64,000 bases of DNA from Maledivibacter halophilus (GTDB lineage Bacteria; Bacillota; Clostridia; Peptostreptococcales; Caminicellaceae): contig NZ_FUZT01000001.1 of assembly GCF_900167445.1 (NCBI RefSeq), forward strand, positions 488,995 to 552,994, written 5' to 3'. Every line of letters starts with the position of its first letter. The stretch's first letter is position 1. Of the stretch, positions 16,872-25,337 are shown in pieces. A program made the position numbers and the translations under genes. The notes below the pieces were generated by a model. It did no database searches. It was given only the letters and a program-made list of their open reading frames with translations, and was not told where the DNA came from.

Positions 16872-16960
16872 ACTACTCCGATCTTCAAGAGCCCATGGTG
16901 GGTTTTTGGAGACGATAGGGTATGGAGAGTAATTTCCATGCCTGCTGTTTGCAAAGGAGT
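16872..16960 (+). ncRNA. Candidate Moco/Tuco riboswitch aptamer
   Basis: A GC-richer structured leader between two genes. ACTCC (16875-16879) pairs with GGAGT (16956-16960). A 12-bp hairpin CTTCAAGAGCCC/GGGTTTTTGGAG (16883-16894/16900-16911) contains several G-U pairs. GAGACGA leads to a second hairpin GGTATGGA/TCCATGCC (16919-16926/16935-16942), and TTTGCAAAGG (16948-16957) follows. This layout and these strings recall molybdenum-cofactor riboswitches, and the downstream genes encode a tungsten/molybdenum-cofactor enzyme, its ferredoxin and a MoaD-like protein. The simple two-hairpin core could be the tungsten-cofactor variant. Class assignment rests on pattern memory and context. Confidence 0.72.
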
Positions 16961-17017
16961 TCATAAGTTTTTATGGTAGTTAAAACCATATATATGCTTA
17001 TGAACTTTTATTTTTAT
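16958..17017 (+). terminator. Riboswitch-linked terminator
   Basis: AGTTCATAAG (16958-16967) pairs exactly with CTTATGAACT (16997-17006), with an inner TATGGT/ACCATA stem, and TTTATTTTTATT follows. The 5' arm shares three bases with the aptamer closing stem, so aptamer folding and termination can compete. Confidence 0.85.
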
Positions 17018-17076
17018 TCTAAAATCTAAGATAAACAATTTATATTTTGTTTATCTATAAAAGGAGCTGAGAAATT

Positions 17077-17460
17077 ATGAAATTAAAAGTTGATGCTTCA
17101 ACGTGTTCTGGATGTGGAGCTTGCAAATTAGTTTGTGCCTTAAAAAATTTTAAAGATATAAATCCTTGTAAGGCAGCACTTAACGTAAAGGGGTTTTTTC
17201 CAAGCCCAGGAAAATACAATGTTGAAGTTTGTAATCAATGTGGAGCATGTGCTGAGGCATGCCCAGTAGATGCTATTTATCTGGAAGATGGTGTTTATCT
17301 AATAAATGAAGATGAATGTATCAATTGTATGAATTGTGTTGAAGCATGTCCTACTGGAGTTATGATGACACATAAAGATGTGGATGTACCATTTAAATGT
17401 ACTAATTGCGGTGAGTGTGTAAGCCTTTGTCCCAGAGGTGTGCTGTCCTTTGAAAAATAA
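17077..17460 (+). CDS. Polyferredoxin partner of aldehyde ferredoxin oxidoreductase
   Basis: A 127-residue protein with four C-x2-C-x2-C-x3-C cluster motifs: CSGCGACKLVC (about 9-19), CNQCGACAEACP (about 52-63), CINCMNCVEACP (about 81-92) and CTNCGECVSLCP (about 108-119). It can hold up to four [4Fe-4S] clusters. It lies 23 bases before the AOR gene and downstream of the candidate cofactor riboswitch, so it is probably the electron-accepting subunit of that enzyme. It has an AAAGGAG site. Confidence 0.92.
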   Translation: MKLKVDASTCSGCGACKLVCALKNFKDINPCKAALNVKGFFPSPGKYNVEVCNQCGACAEACPVDAIYLEDGVYLINEDECINCMNCVEACPTGVMMTHKDVDVPFKCTNCGECVSLCPRGVLSFEK

Positions 17461-17483
17461 TTAAATTAGGAGGTGTATACCCT

Positions 17484-19403
17484 ATGAAATACGGGTTTAA
17501 TAATAGAGTTTTAAGAATTAATTTAAGTACTGGTGAAATAAAAAAAGAGGAGCTTGATCAGAAATTAATTGATGAGTTTATTGGAGGTAGGGGATTTACT
17601 TCAAAAATAATGTATGATGAATTACCTGTGAATACAAAACCCTTAGATCCTGAAAATTTATTTGTTATGGCCATGGGACCTTTTAATGGGCTTTTTTTTC
17701 CAGCAACAGGTAAAACCCATTTTGGATTTAAATCTCCTGCTTCCGGTGGATATGGAGACAGTAATATGGGAGGGCATTTTGGTGTTGCCTTCAAATATGC
17801 AGGATATGATTTGTTAATTATGACTGGTAAGGCCAAAAAGCCAAGTTATTTATATATAGAAGATGAAAAAGTGGAAATTCGACCGGCAGATAAGTATTGG
17901 GGGATGGGAGCCCTTACTGTTGAAAAGAAATTCAAGGAAGATTTGGGAGAGGAGTTTCAAATTGCAGCAATAGGACCTGCAGGAGAAAAATTATCAAGCT
18001 TTGCCTGTATATCCCATGATTTTGGTCGTCAGGCAGGGAGAACAGGAGTAGGGGCTGTTTTGGGATCTAAAAACATTAAAGCTATAACAATCAAAGGCAC
18101 AGGTAGTATTCCAGTTTATGATCCTGAAGCTATGCTGAAAAAGGGTAAATATGTATATGAAGAAGTGAAAAAGAAGCCTGGGTTTAAAGGCTGGACTCCC
18201 CAAGGTACGGCAGGTATAACTGACTGGTGTAATGAAGTAGGTGCATGTCCTACTCGGAATTTCCAAACATCCTATTTTGAAAATTATAAAAATATTAATG
18301 GTCAGGCTATTTTGGATCATTTAAAAATTACTGACAAAGGCTGTTATGCTTGTCCTACCCCCTGCGGGAAGTATGGCTATGCAAAAACTAAATCTGGTTC
18401 AGCCTATGTAGAAGGACCAGAATATGAATCAATAGCTCTTTTAGGAAGCAATTGTGGTATAGGAGATATTGCAGAAGTCGGATATCTAAATTACATATGT
18501 GATGAATGGGGTGTAGATACGATCTCAGCTGGTGTAGCAGTATCATGGGCTATAGAATGCTATGAAAAAGGTATACTTACAAAAGAAGATATAGGCAGGG
18601 ATGTAAAGTTTGATGATTTGGATTCAATAATATATCTATTGGATTTAATAGGTAAAAGGAAAGGTATAGGAGATTTATTAGCAGAAGGTGTAAAAGTAGC
18701 TTCTGAAAAAATTGGCAAGGGATCTGAAAAATTTGCTATTCATGTTAAGGGTGTAGAATGGACCGGTTATGAAAGCCGTAATGCTCCAGGGATGATGCTG
18801 GGTTATATGACTGCAGATATAGGAGCCCATCATGGGAGATGCTGGGTCCTTGGAAATGATGTAGCTGGCTCTGCTGATGCTGGTAGTGTGCATGATTTAA
18901 TTACAGGAGGGGCTAAAGCTGATAAACTTCCTAAAGCTAGGAGAAAAGGTGTTTCAGGAATGGTAATTGACAGTCAACATTTAAGACCTGCCTTTGATTT
19001 ATTGGGAACTTGTAGACTACAGTATATGGAATTGGGTTTTGAGGTAGATTATTATGAAGATTTTTATTATACAATAACAGGTAAAAAAATAAAATGGGAA
19101 GATGTTATAAAGGTTTCTGAAAAGGTTTGGAACTTAAATAGATGTTTCAATATAAGAGAAATAGAAGGATATGGACGAAATTACGATTATCCACCTGCAC
19201 GATTCTATGAAGAACCCATTCCAGATGGCCCCAATGAAGGACATTATATTACATTTGAGGAAATTGAATCTATGCTGGACGAATACTATAAGGCACGTGG
19301 ATGGGATAAAAATGGGTTGCCAACTAAAGAGAAGTTAATAGAATTGGGGTTGGAGGATGTGGCAGAAGCAATGTATGCAACAAGTGGTGGAGAATGTTGC
19401 TAA
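17484..19403 (+). CDS. Aldehyde:ferredoxin oxidoreductase (tungsten/molybdopterin)
   Basis: A 639-residue AOR-family enzyme that oxidises aldehydes to carboxylic acids with ferredoxin as acceptor. The N-terminal domain includes FIGGRGFTSKIMYDE (about 32-46), the family GPFNG..FPATGKTHF stretch and SPASGGYGDSNMGGHFG near 83-100. Cysteines in CYACPTPCGKYG (about 291-302) and in GTCRLQYMEL near 512 fit the [4Fe-4S] ligands. Length is normal for the family (600-700). An AGGAGG site precedes the ATG. With the adjacent amine dehydrogenase it could convert the aldehyde product to an acid, which is inference. Confidence 0.95.
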   Translation: MKYGFNNRVLRINLSTGEIKKEELDQKLIDEFIGGRGFTSKIMYDELPVNTKPLDPENLFVMAMGPFNGLFFPATGKTHFGFKSPASGGYGDSNMGGHFGVAFKYAGYDLLIMTGKAKKPSYLYIEDEKVEIRPADKYWGMGALTVEKKFKEDLGEEFQIAAIGPAGEKLSSFACISHDFGRQAGRTGVGAVLGSKNIKAITIKGTGSIPVYDPEAMLKKGKYVYEEVKKKPGFKGWTPQGTAGITDWCNEVGACPTRNFQTSYFENYKNINGQAILDHLKITDKGCYACPTPCGKYGYAKTKSGSAYVEGPEYESIALLGSNCGIGDIAEVGYLNYICDEWGVDTISAGVAVSWAIECYEKGILTKEDIGRDVKFDDLDSIIYLLDLIGKRKGIGDLLAEGVKVASEKIGKGSEKFAIHVKGVEWTGYESRNAPGMMLGYMTADIGAHHGRCWVLGNDVAGSADAGSVHDLITGGAKADKLPKARRKGVSGMVIDSQHLRPAFDLLGTCRLQYMELGFEVDYYEDFYYTITGKKIKWEDVIKVSEKVWNLNRCFNIREIEGYGRNYDYPPARFYEEPIPDGPNEGHYITFEEIESMLDEYYKARGWDKNGLPTKEKLIELGLEDVAEAMYATSGGECC

Positions 19404-19439
19404 TATTATTATATTTTCCTTAAGATGGAGTGTTTTTTA

Positions 19440-19679
19440 ATGAAAATAAATTTAAGACTATCGGGAAGCCTTAGATTAATTTATCCAGATAAAGCTGAAA
19501 ACATATTTATTGAAACCCCTGGGCCTATAACTATTAAAAGCTTACTTTACAAAGCTGGAATCAGTCCATTTGTTGCTTCAATTATATTAATAGATGGGAA
19601 GAAAATAGATGATAAGAATAAATTAATTGATAAAGAAGAAGTAGAGATAACTATTATGGGGCCTGTTGCTGGAGGATAA
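19440..19679 (+). CDS. MoaD/ThiS family sulfur carrier
   Basis: A 79-residue beta-grasp protein ending in Gly-Gly (GPVAGG), the C-terminus that is adenylated and thiocarboxylated in MoaD and ThiS. It lies directly after the AOR gene, as is common for MoaD-like proteins serving pterin-cofactor synthesis. An upstream ATG at 19425 falls before the GGAG site (19427-19430); the ATG at 19440 is correctly spaced. It probably supports dithiolene assembly for the AOR cofactor. Confidence 0.85.
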   Translation: MKINLRLSGSLRLIYPDKAENIFIETPGPITIKSLLYKAGISPFVASIILIDGKKIDDKNKLIDKEEVEITIMGPVAGG

Positions 19680-19723
19680 ATCAATATGGAGATTTAAGTA
19701 AATTGTTGAAATGTGGCCATTTG

Positions 19724-19762
19724 AAAAAGAGGGAGATTATTAAGTGCTAACCCTCTTTTTTA
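19724..19762 (+). terminator. Terminator of the AOR operon
   Basis: AAAAAGAGGG (19724-19733) pairs exactly with CCCTCTTTTT (19751-19760), a 10-bp stem ending in a T-run. Confidence 0.9.
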
Positions 19763-19843
19763 AATACTTGAGGAAATTGCTTAATTGAAAATAAGAATAA
19801 TTGTAGAATAATTTTACATGTGCAAATAGAAATAGATAAGAAA

Positions 19844-19860
19844 AGCAAAAATAGTTTGCA
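19844..19860. promoter_or_regulatory. Enhancer-like 17-bp dyad
   Basis: AGCAAAAATAGTTTGCA has one mismatch to TGCA-N9-TGCA. It ends 61 bp upstream of the -24 element at 19922. A half-site, TGTGCAAATAG, starts 25 bases upstream at 19819. Confidence 0.55.
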
Positions 19861-19921
19861 CTTTATATACAACTATGAATTATAAAAGCTTCGTAATTCG
19901 TGTATATCATTGATATAACAG

Positions 19922-19937
19922 TGGCACAGAATTTGCT
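19922..19937 (+). promoter_or_regulatory. Sigma-54 promoter of the BCCT transporter gene
   Basis: TGGCACAGAATTTGCT matches TGGCAC-N5-TTGCT perfectly. It lies 57 bases before the ATG. Confidence 0.92.
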
Positions 19938-19994
19938 TTAATTATTAGAAAATTCAAATAAATATATTGAGTTTAATATCGAAGGAGAGATTAA

Positions 19995-21527
19995 ATGAAA
20001 ATATTTAAAGATTTTGAAATTGAAAAAGGTGTATTTTTTCCACCTGCAATTTTGATGGGATTGACATTAACTATTGGTATGATTTCAACAGAAAGTTTTG
20101 CAAACTGGGCAAGTTCATCATTAGAATTTACAATTAATAATTTTGGTTGGATGTATTTACTACTGGCCTTTATAATTTTTGTTTTTACATTAGCTCTTTC
20201 TTTCTCAGCTTTTGGAAAGATTAAAATTGGGGGAGAAGAGTCTGAGACTGAAGTAGGTTTTTGGCCATGGTGTGCTATGTCGGTTTGTGGAGGAATTGGT
20301 GTAGCCATGGTATTTTGGGCAGTGGCAGAGCCTTTAACCCACTATTATATACCACCAATTTTAGCAGGTGCTGCTCCAGAAAGCCCTGAAAGCGCCATAA
20401 GAGGATTGCAAATGGCTATATTTCACTGGTCATATGTTCCCTATTCATTATTTGCAATTTTTGGTGTGGCAGTAGGCTATGCCTCATATAATATGGGATT
20501 ACCCTTTAGACCTAGTTCAGCCCTCTATCCCTTAATGGGAGAAAAAATTTATACGTTCCCAGGTAAATTGGTAGATGCCATTTCTGTATTGGCCCTTATT
20601 GGTGGAGTTATTACTTCTCTGGGATTTGGTACTATGCAGTTCGCTTCAGGATTAGGGTTTTTATTTAATTTAATACCCAATGATACTATTTATGTACTAA
20701 TAATTACTATATTAACCGTAAGTTATACTTTTTCTAGTTATAGAGGATTGCAAAAAGGAATGAAAATCATTAGCAGTATCAATTCCTATATTTATGTATT
20801 CTTAGTAATATTTCTTTTTTCTTTTGGACCTACTAGATTTTTACTTAATATAGGAGTAGAAGCAATGGGATCCCTTATTAAAAATTTTGTACCTACTGCT
20901 CTAAATATAGATGCTTTTAATACAGGTGATGGTTGGAGTGGAACTTGGACAATATTTTTCTGGGCGTGGTGGATGGCCTGTGCTCCTTTAGTAGGAATGT
21001 TCTTAGCTAGAATAGCTATCGGAAGAACTATTAGACAATTAATACTTGTAAATATATTTATTCCAGGGACATTTATATTTATGTGGTTTACTGGATTTGG
21101 TGGTTCGGCTATTTATTACGATCATTTTAAAAATGCAGGAATTATGAATATTATTAATCAGCGGGGTTTGGAAGTTTCCATGTATGCATTGTTGCACAAC
21201 CTTCCAATGTCATATATAACCATTCCACTAGGGGTTATTGTTTTAGGCTTTTCATTTATAACCTTGGCAGACGCCATGACATCTACTATCTCAGCAATAA
21301 CTACAAAAAATACAACTGTAAAGGAAGCACCGGAATCAATAAAACTATTTTGGGGTTTGATGATAGGTGCAGTTACAGTACTTTGTCTTCTAGTCAGTGG
21401 TGAAGTTGGAACTCAGGCATTGCAATCAATGAGTATAGTATATGCTTTGCCAATCTTTATATTTTCAATATTTGTAATTATATCATTATTAAAGATGGCT
21501 TCTTCAAAGGAAGTATTAAATAAATAG
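19995..21527 (+). CDS. BCCT family transporter (betaine/carnitine/choline type)
   Basis: A 510-residue membrane protein with 12 hydrophobic segments. The family signature GTWTIFFWAWWMACAPLVGMFLARIAIGRT is at about 315-344. The glycine-rich stretch of helix 3 reads CGGIGVAMVFWAVAEP (about 97-112), differing from the GMGIG of sodium-coupled betaine carriers such as BetP. It may therefore be a CaiT-like exchanger. Expression is probably sigma-54 dependent (promoter at 19922), and the activator gene follows at 21638. The likely role is import of a quaternary ammonium substrate for the methyltransferases. Confidence 0.93.
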   Translation: MKIFKDFEIEKGVFFPPAILMGLTLTIGMISTESFANWASSSLEFTINNFGWMYLLLAFIIFVFTLALSFSAFGKIKIGGEESETEVGFWPWCAMSVCGGIGVAMVFWAVAEPLTHYYIPPILAGAAPESPESAIRGLQMAIFHWSYVPYSLFAIFGVAVGYASYNMGLPFRPSSALYPLMGEKIYTFPGKLVDAISVLALIGGVITSLGFGTMQFASGLGFLFNLIPNDTIYVLIITILTVSYTFSSYRGLQKGMKIISSINSYIYVFLVIFLFSFGPTRFLLNIGVEAMGSLIKNFVPTALNIDAFNTGDGWSGTWTIFFWAWWMACAPLVGMFLARIAIGRTIRQLILVNIFIPGTFIFMWFTGFGGSAIYYDHFKNAGIMNIINQRGLEVSMYALLHNLPMSYITIPLGVIVLGFSFITLADAMTSTISAITTKNTTVKEAPESIKLFWGLMIGAVTVLCLLVSGEVGTQALQSMSIVYALPIFIFSIFVIISLLKMASSKEVLNK

Positions 21528-21637
21528 TTTAATGCAGGTATTTTCAGAAATATGAAGAATATTGTAAATGTTAATTATTCTATATGTTGTTGTAATTTTG
21601 TAAAATTAATAATTTATGTTAAATAAGGGGGAGCTAA

Positions 21638-23029
21638 ATGGATTTTAAATCAATTGAGTCTATATCCTTATACAAACAACTTTTAGAAGGAGTATCAGAT
21701 GCAGTAATAATATATAAAAAATCAGGTTCTATTCTATGGTGTAACAGATATGCTTCACAAATTTTATCTAAATCAGGAAATGATATATTAGGTGAAGATA
21801 TAAAGATTTATATTCCTTGTATTTCAAATGAAAATGAAAACAATGGAATAATAACTTTGGAAAAAAAAGGGAGCTTACCTAAAAGTTTTGAAGTTAAAAG
21901 AGAAATATTAAAGGATGGAGTGCATGAGTTAAATGTGGTATATTTAAGAAATATTGCTTTTTTTAAACCCTTGGAAATAAAGAATAAAAATAAGAAACCA
22001 AATAACTATGAAGATAATATAATACCTTATCAAAATGCAAAGTATAGGTTTGAAGATATTATTGGGGAAAATAAACAGTTAAATGATGTAAAGGTATTAG
22101 CACAAAGAGCAGCTCTTTCTTCATCACCAATACTTATATATGGAGATACAGGCACAGGAAAAGAATTGTTTGCACAAAGTATTCATAATGCAAGCAAAAG
22201 AGGGAAAAATCGATTTGTAGGTATAAACTGTGCAGCAGTTCCAGATACTCTTTTAGAAGCAATATTTTTTGGAACGATTAAAGGAGCTTATACTGGAGCA
22301 GTAGATCGTCCTGGACTCTTTGAATTAGCCTCAGATGGAACCATTTTTTTAGATGAGATCAATTCTATGCCTTTATATCTTCAAGCTAAATTACTAAGAG
22401 TAATTCAAGAGGGAAATGTAAGAAGATTAGGAGGCAGTGATAATATAACTGTAAACACTAGAATAATAAGTGCAATAAATATAGAACCCTTTGAGGCAAT
22501 AAGGAAAAAGTATCTTTTAAATGATTTATTTTATAGGATTGGGGTAGTTTGTATTAGAATTCCGCCACTTATTGAACGAAAAGATGATTTATCAATTCTT
22601 ACAAATTATTTCATTAAAAAAATTTGTTCTAAATTGGGAAAAAAGAGAAAAAGAATATCCCCAGCTGTTTTAGAGCTATTTAATAAATATAGTTGGCCTG
22701 GAAATGTTCGTCAATTAGAATATATTATTGAAAGTTCTCTTACCTTTATTAAAGATAGCGAACCAGAAATATTATTAGAGCACTTACCAGAATACTTTAG
22801 AAGTACATCTATAAAAACATCTCAGAAAAAGGATTTAAACGCTAAATCCAAGGTTATATCATTACAAGAGGAAATTAATAAGATTGAAAAAAATAAAGTT
22901 ATTATTGCATTAGAAGAAGCAAGTGGCAATATTTCTAGAGCTGCAAGACAGCTTAATATGAGTAGACAAAGCTTATATTACAGAATGGTAAAATATGGAA
23001 TAATGGTTTCTAGGTATAGATCTTTTTAA
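21638..23029 (+). CDS. Sigma-54-dependent activator with one PAS domain
   Basis: A 463-residue enhancer-binding protein. It has a short N-terminal PAS domain (about 8-110), an AAA+ domain with Walker A GDTGTGKE at 169-176, a sigma-54 loop GAYTGA at 216-221, Walker B IFLDEINSM near 236-244, and a C-terminal Fis-type HTH at about 425-452. It follows the BCCT gene, which has a sigma-54 promoter and a dyad. It is related to the other activator (8289 minus) in its AAA+ part but lacks the second PAS. Its 3' half is duplicated as a truncated copy at 33040-33621. Confidence 0.94.
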   Translation: MDFKSIESISLYKQLLEGVSDAVIIYKKSGSILWCNRYASQILSKSGNDILGEDIKIYIPCISNENENNGIITLEKKGSLPKSFEVKREILKDGVHELNVVYLRNIAFFKPLEIKNKNKKPNNYEDNIIPYQNAKYRFEDIIGENKQLNDVKVLAQRAALSSSPILIYGDTGTGKELFAQSIHNASKRGKNRFVGINCAAVPDTLLEAIFFGTIKGAYTGAVDRPGLFELASDGTIFLDEINSMPLYLQAKLLRVIQEGNVRRLGGSDNITVNTRIISAINIEPFEAIRKKYLLNDLFYRIGVVCIRIPPLIERKDDLSILTNYFIKKICSKLGKKRKRISPAVLELFNKYSWPGNVRQLEYIIESSLTFIKDSEPEILLEHLPEYFRSTSIKTSQKKDLNAKSKVISLQEEINKIEKNKVIIALEEASGNISRAARQLNMSRQSLYYRMVKYGIMVSRYRSF

Positions 23030-23040
23030 TCAAATTAATA

Positions 23041-23290
23041 TTTACTTAATAATATTACAAAAAAAGTAAGTTTTAATAAGAAAATTCTGAAGAATCCAAA
23101 AAAATTACAAAAAAAATAATAAAGTTGCAAGATTTAGAAAAAGAAAATGTATATCATATTAATTGAGGAAAATATATAATTTGAATTTATGCGAGGACTA
23201 ATAACGATATGATTGGAAAAAAACTAATATTTTAAATATTAAGGCATGAGAAAACAGATAGGGTTCATTGGCTTTTTGGCAGGTGCTTTA
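23041..23290. repeat. Direct repeat, copy 1 (leader plus 5' end of UroD gene)
   Basis: About 250 bases aligned with 35202-35453 at roughly 85-90 percent identity by eye, with a few one-base indels in A-runs. Confidence 0.8.
23209..23290 (+). pseudogene. 5' remnant of a UroD/MtaA-type methyltransferase gene
   Basis: The start codon region and first roughly 27 codons copy the gene at 35371 (MIGKKLIF-stop-ILRHEKT against MTGKELIFKTLRHEKT). A TAA replaces codon 9, and a later frameshift and loss of similarity occur after about 80 bases. The similarity continues upstream through the leader, so promoter and start were duplicated together. The fragment lies ahead of a corrinoid gene, where such a methyltransferase would fit. 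Confidence 0.8.
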
Positions 23291-23489
23291 TTACATATTT
23301 ATATAAATAAGATTATTGCAAAGGGGGAGGGATAAGGAAATAGAAATATATTAAAAGCGATTGAAAGAGTATGAGTAGGCAAATTAAAATCCAAGAAAAA
23401 TTAATTTACTTTATTTAAAAAGATTTCATTGAAATTAGCTATAGGATGGGATGAAATTAAAGAAAATTCATAATTAGGGGGAAAAATGA

Positions 23490-24128
23490 ATGAGTATATT
23501 ATATGAACAAATGGCTGAAAGTATTGAAAATGGTATGGTAAGCAAGGTGAAGGAGTTAACACAAAAAGCCTTAGATGAAGGCTGTGAGCCAAAAGAAATA
23601 ATAAGTAACGGATTGCTTCCAGGAATGAATGAAGTAGGAATTTTATTTAAGGAAGGGGAGCTATTCGTACCAGAAGTATTGGTTGCTGCAAAGGCTATGA
23701 GTGCAGGAATGGAATTAATAAAGCCTCTTTTAAAGGATGGAGAAGTACAAAGTGCTGGAAAATGTTTATTTGCAACAGTTAAGGGAGATCTTCATGACAT
23801 AGGAAAAAAACTTGTTTCAATGTTGATGGAAGGTGCAGGATATGAAATTATTGATCTTGGAGTAGACATTGATCCAGAATCTATTGTTGAAGAAGTAAAA
23901 AAACATAAGCCTGATCTAGTAGGAATGTCAGCTATGCTTACAACAACAATGGTGGCTATGAAGGATACAGTAGAAGCATTAAAGGAGAATGGTCTATATG
24001 AAAAAGTAAAAGTAATGATTGGTGGAGCTCCGGTTACTGGCAAATATGCAGATGAAATAGGAGCCTATTATTCTGAAGACGCTTCTGCTGCTGTTGATTT
24101 AGCCAATCAATTGATAAGGGCCAGCTAA
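23490..24128 (+). CDS. Corrinoid protein (MtbC/MttC family), second copy
   Basis: A 212-residue B12-binding methyl carrier, about four-fifths identical by eye to the protein at 207. It has D-L-H-D-I-G at about 100-105 (His102 the likely cobalt ligand), VGMSAMLTTTM near 143-153 and GGAPVTGKYADEIGAYY near 176-192. It ends without the Cys-rich tail of the first copy. It starts an apparent operon with a UroD-type methyltransferase, a corrinoid activator and a DUF1638 protein, though a terminator-like hairpin splits the operon at 25255. AGGGGGA precedes the ATG. Confidence 0.95.
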   Translation: MSILYEQMAESIENGMVSKVKELTQKALDEGCEPKEIISNGLLPGMNEVGILFKEGELFVPEVLVAAKAMSAGMELIKPLLKDGEVQSAGKCLFATVKGDLHDIGKKLVSMLMEGAGYEIIDLGVDIDPESIVEEVKKHKPDLVGMSAMLTTTMVAMKDTVEALKENGLYEKVKVMIGGAPVTGKYADEIGAYYSEDASAAVDLANQLIRAS

Positions 24129-24190
24129 GTTAAAGGAAAGTTTATTGTAATTATTTTATTTACATACAGTATCATTGGGAGGATAAGCTT

Positions 24191-25228
24191 ATGAATTCAT
24201 TGGAACGTGTTACGAAAGTACTTCAATTTGAAGAGCCTGATAGAGTTCCTGTTTACCCATTAGTGGCTGGAATATCTAGAGAGCTGATAGGTGCAGATTA
24301 TAAGACATGGTCCACCGATGCAGATGTTTGTGCTAAGGCATTTATTAAAGCCACTGAAGAATTTGGTCTGGATATGATTGCCACACTTATAGACCTTTCT
24401 GTTGAAGCTGCAGATTTTGGAGCAAAACTAATTTTTCCTGAAAATGAGGCAGCTCATCCAGTCCATGATGACAGATTTATTAAAAGTCCAAGTGAGTATA
24501 GTAAAATTAGGCCAATTAATCCAAGAGAAACGCCACGAATGAAAATGCATATAGATACATGTAGGAAGATAGTAAAGGCCAAGGGAAATGAGACCCCTAT
24601 TGCAGCTTTTATATTTGGTCCCCTGGGAATTCTCGGTATGTTAAGAGGGCAAGAGGATTTATTTATGGAGCTTATAACAAATGGAGAAGAAGTACATACA
24701 GCTTTAGAAGCTATTAATAATACTTTGATAGAATATTGTGATGCATTAATTGAAACAGGGGTTCATGCTATTATGATAGATACTCTTTATGCTTCAAAAT
24801 CTATAATGAGTAAAAGAATGTGGAAAAAATTTGAAGGTGTATATGTAAAAAAACTAGCTAAGCATGTACATGATAAGGGTTGTATGTTTATGATTCATAA
24901 TTGTGGTCATGGCAATTATTTAGATGTTCAGATTGATATGATGAATCCAGAAGCTGTTTCATTTTTACATTTGCCTGACGATTGCTCATCTACGACAGAA
25001 TTGAAAGAAAAATATGGAAAGAAAACTGTTCTAATAGGACATATTGACCCACCTTGGTTGGTTAGTGCTTCTGAAGATGAAATAAGAGAAGAGTGCCGTA
25101 AGCAGATAGAACAATATAAAAAAGGTGGAGGATTTGTTTTGTCTACCGGATGTGAATTTCCAGTTAATGCAGATATTAGAAAAGTAGGAGTTATAGCTGA
25201 AGCTGCAAGAGAATACGGCAAATATTAA
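24191..25228 (+). CDS. UroD/MtaA-family cobamide methyltransferase
   Basis: A 345-residue TIM-barrel protein of the uroporphyrinogen decarboxylase superfamily, MtaA/CmuA branch. These enzymes transfer methyl groups from a corrinoid protein to a thiol or tetrahydrofolate. Zinc ligands are likely the HNCGH segment (H-x-C at about 236-238) and Cys in LSTGCEFP near 317. It follows the corrinoid gene by 62 bases with a GGGAGGA site. As clostridia usually lack coenzyme M, tetrahydrofolate is the more likely acceptor, which is inference. It is shorter than the relative at 35371, having no thioredoxin domain. Confidence 0.9.
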   Translation: MNSLERVTKVLQFEEPDRVPVYPLVAGISRELIGADYKTWSTDADVCAKAFIKATEEFGLDMIATLIDLSVEAADFGAKLIFPENEAAHPVHDDRFIKSPSEYSKIRPINPRETPRMKMHIDTCRKIVKAKGNETPIAAFIFGPLGILGMLRGQEDLFMELITNGEEVHTALEAINNTLIEYCDALIETGVHAIMIDTLYASKSIMSKRMWKKFEGVYVKKLAKHVHDKGCMFMIHNCGHGNYLDVQIDMMNPEAVSFLHLPDDCSSTTELKEKYGKKTVLIGHIDPPWLVSASEDEIREECRKQIEQYKKGGGFVLSTGCEFPVNADIRKVGVIAEAAREYGKY

Positions 25229-25254
25229 AGCTTTATAATTGTTTATATTTAAAA

Positions 25255-25290
25255 TAGAAAGTCCAGTAATTTATCGGACTTTCTATATAT
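25255..25290 (+). terminator. Terminator-like hairpin within the corrinoid operon
   Basis: TAGAAAGTCC (25255-25264) pairs with GGACTTTCTA (25276-25285), followed by TATATTTTATT. It lies between the UroD-type gene and the activator gene and could reduce transcription of the latter. Confidence 0.75.
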
Positions 25291-25337
25291 TTTATTATCA
25301 GCAGTATTTTGTTAGAAGGCAGAGGAGGTAACGAAAG

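Larger units (their letters stand above)
19680..19994. other. Intergenic region with terminator, dyad and sigma-54 promoter
   Basis: No gene is present. The gap holds the terminator at 19724-19762, a short string like the MITE end (GAGGAAATTGCTTAATT near 19771-19787), an enhancer-like dyad at 19844-19860 and a sigma-54 promoter at 19922-19937. Confidence 0.65.
23030..23489. other. Gap holding a duplicated 5' fragment of a UroD gene
   Basis: No intact gene is present. Bases 23041-23290 are a degenerate duplicate of 35202-35453. The rest to 23489 is AT-rich with only the AGGGGG ribosome-binding site of the next gene. No sigma-54 promoter was found. Confidence 0.7.

Noticed and set aside
23268..23284. 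Possible sigma-54 promoter (TTGGCAGGTGCTTTA) before the corrinoid gene
   Set aside because: The -12 GC is not at the required distance from the GG, and the string lies in the duplicated UroD fragment.
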